DNA of 37,483 nucleotides. It comes from a virus. Below are positions 37,476 through 37,483 of the stretch, piece by piece; position 1 is the stretch's first letter, and each line of letters starts with the position of its first letter. The notes beneath the pieces are model-generated. The model was given only the letters and a program-made list of their open reading frames with translations. It had not been told where the DNA came from and searched no databases. A program made the translations under genes and the position numbers. The stretch lies in the IMG/VR virus record IMGVR_UViG_3300045241_000122, positions 1-37,483 of that record, one strand, 5' to 3'.

Positions 37476-37483
37476 CGCTCCTG

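Overview
The window is a temperate double-stranded DNA phage genome, or most of one, from an alphaproteobacterial host. Base composition, codon choice and recurring small proteins (DUF3850, YdaS/Cro, a GapR-like protein, HPIVLPP-type Pro-rich proteins) point to Hyphomicrobiales, perhaps the Bradyrhizobium/Rhodopseudomonas group; this is inference by eye, not a database result. Nearly every protein is phage-like and no host chromosomal gene is evident. The layout is lambda-like, with the attachment site INSIDE the phage map: phage genes lie on both sides of int/attP. Direct 10-12 bp repeats flank a core that matches the 3' half of tRNA-Pro(GGG). I therefore read the sequence as the un-integrated (circular or virion) form, not as an integrated prophage.

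Layout. (1) 1-1655: a divergent pair of small operons around an operator at 665-679; they encode related small coiled-coil/membrane proteins and end in a terminator. (2) 1671-3420: leftward module with a serine recombinase, a coiled-coil partner, a membrane protein and a Cys-rich protein, behind its own promoter. (3) 3479-11084: leftward early/replication operon running Cro, GapR-like protein, ParB-like protein, VRR-NUC nuclease, two DNA methyltransferases, an HTH protein, a RepA-type AAA helicase with iteron-like repeats beside it, and a small DNA-binding-like protein. Most junctions are ATGA overlaps. (4) 11085-11184: immunity region between cro and a rightward S24 repressor. (5) 12060-18436: rightward recombination operon with a YqaJ exonuclease, a RecT annealase, a J-domain protein and about 14 small proteins, several Cys-rich. 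(6) 18441-20095: xis, int and attP. (7) 20116-22068: a second set of small rightward genes. (8) 37475-21932: leftward late region with a 975-residue multi-domain glycosyltransferase/methyltransferase, large terminase, collagen-like fibre, small membrane/lysis genes, a three-part endolysin, portal, a MuF head protein fused to a zinc-metalloprotease-like domain, and an orphan methyltransferase.

Working together: the repressor and Cro probably act at a family of dispersed sites (consensus TWAAGC-N3-GCTTGA) at the divergent promoter near 670, upstream of the GapR-like gene, in the cI-cro gap, ahead of xis and ahead of the 20.17 kb operon. This would put lysogeny, excision and accessory genes under one control. 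YqaJ/RecT handle recombination, the helicase/ParB/HTH block handles replication, and the two methyltransferases probably protect phage DNA.

Not found here: major capsid, head-tail joining, tail tube and tape-measure genes. They either lie outside the window or the element borrows them.
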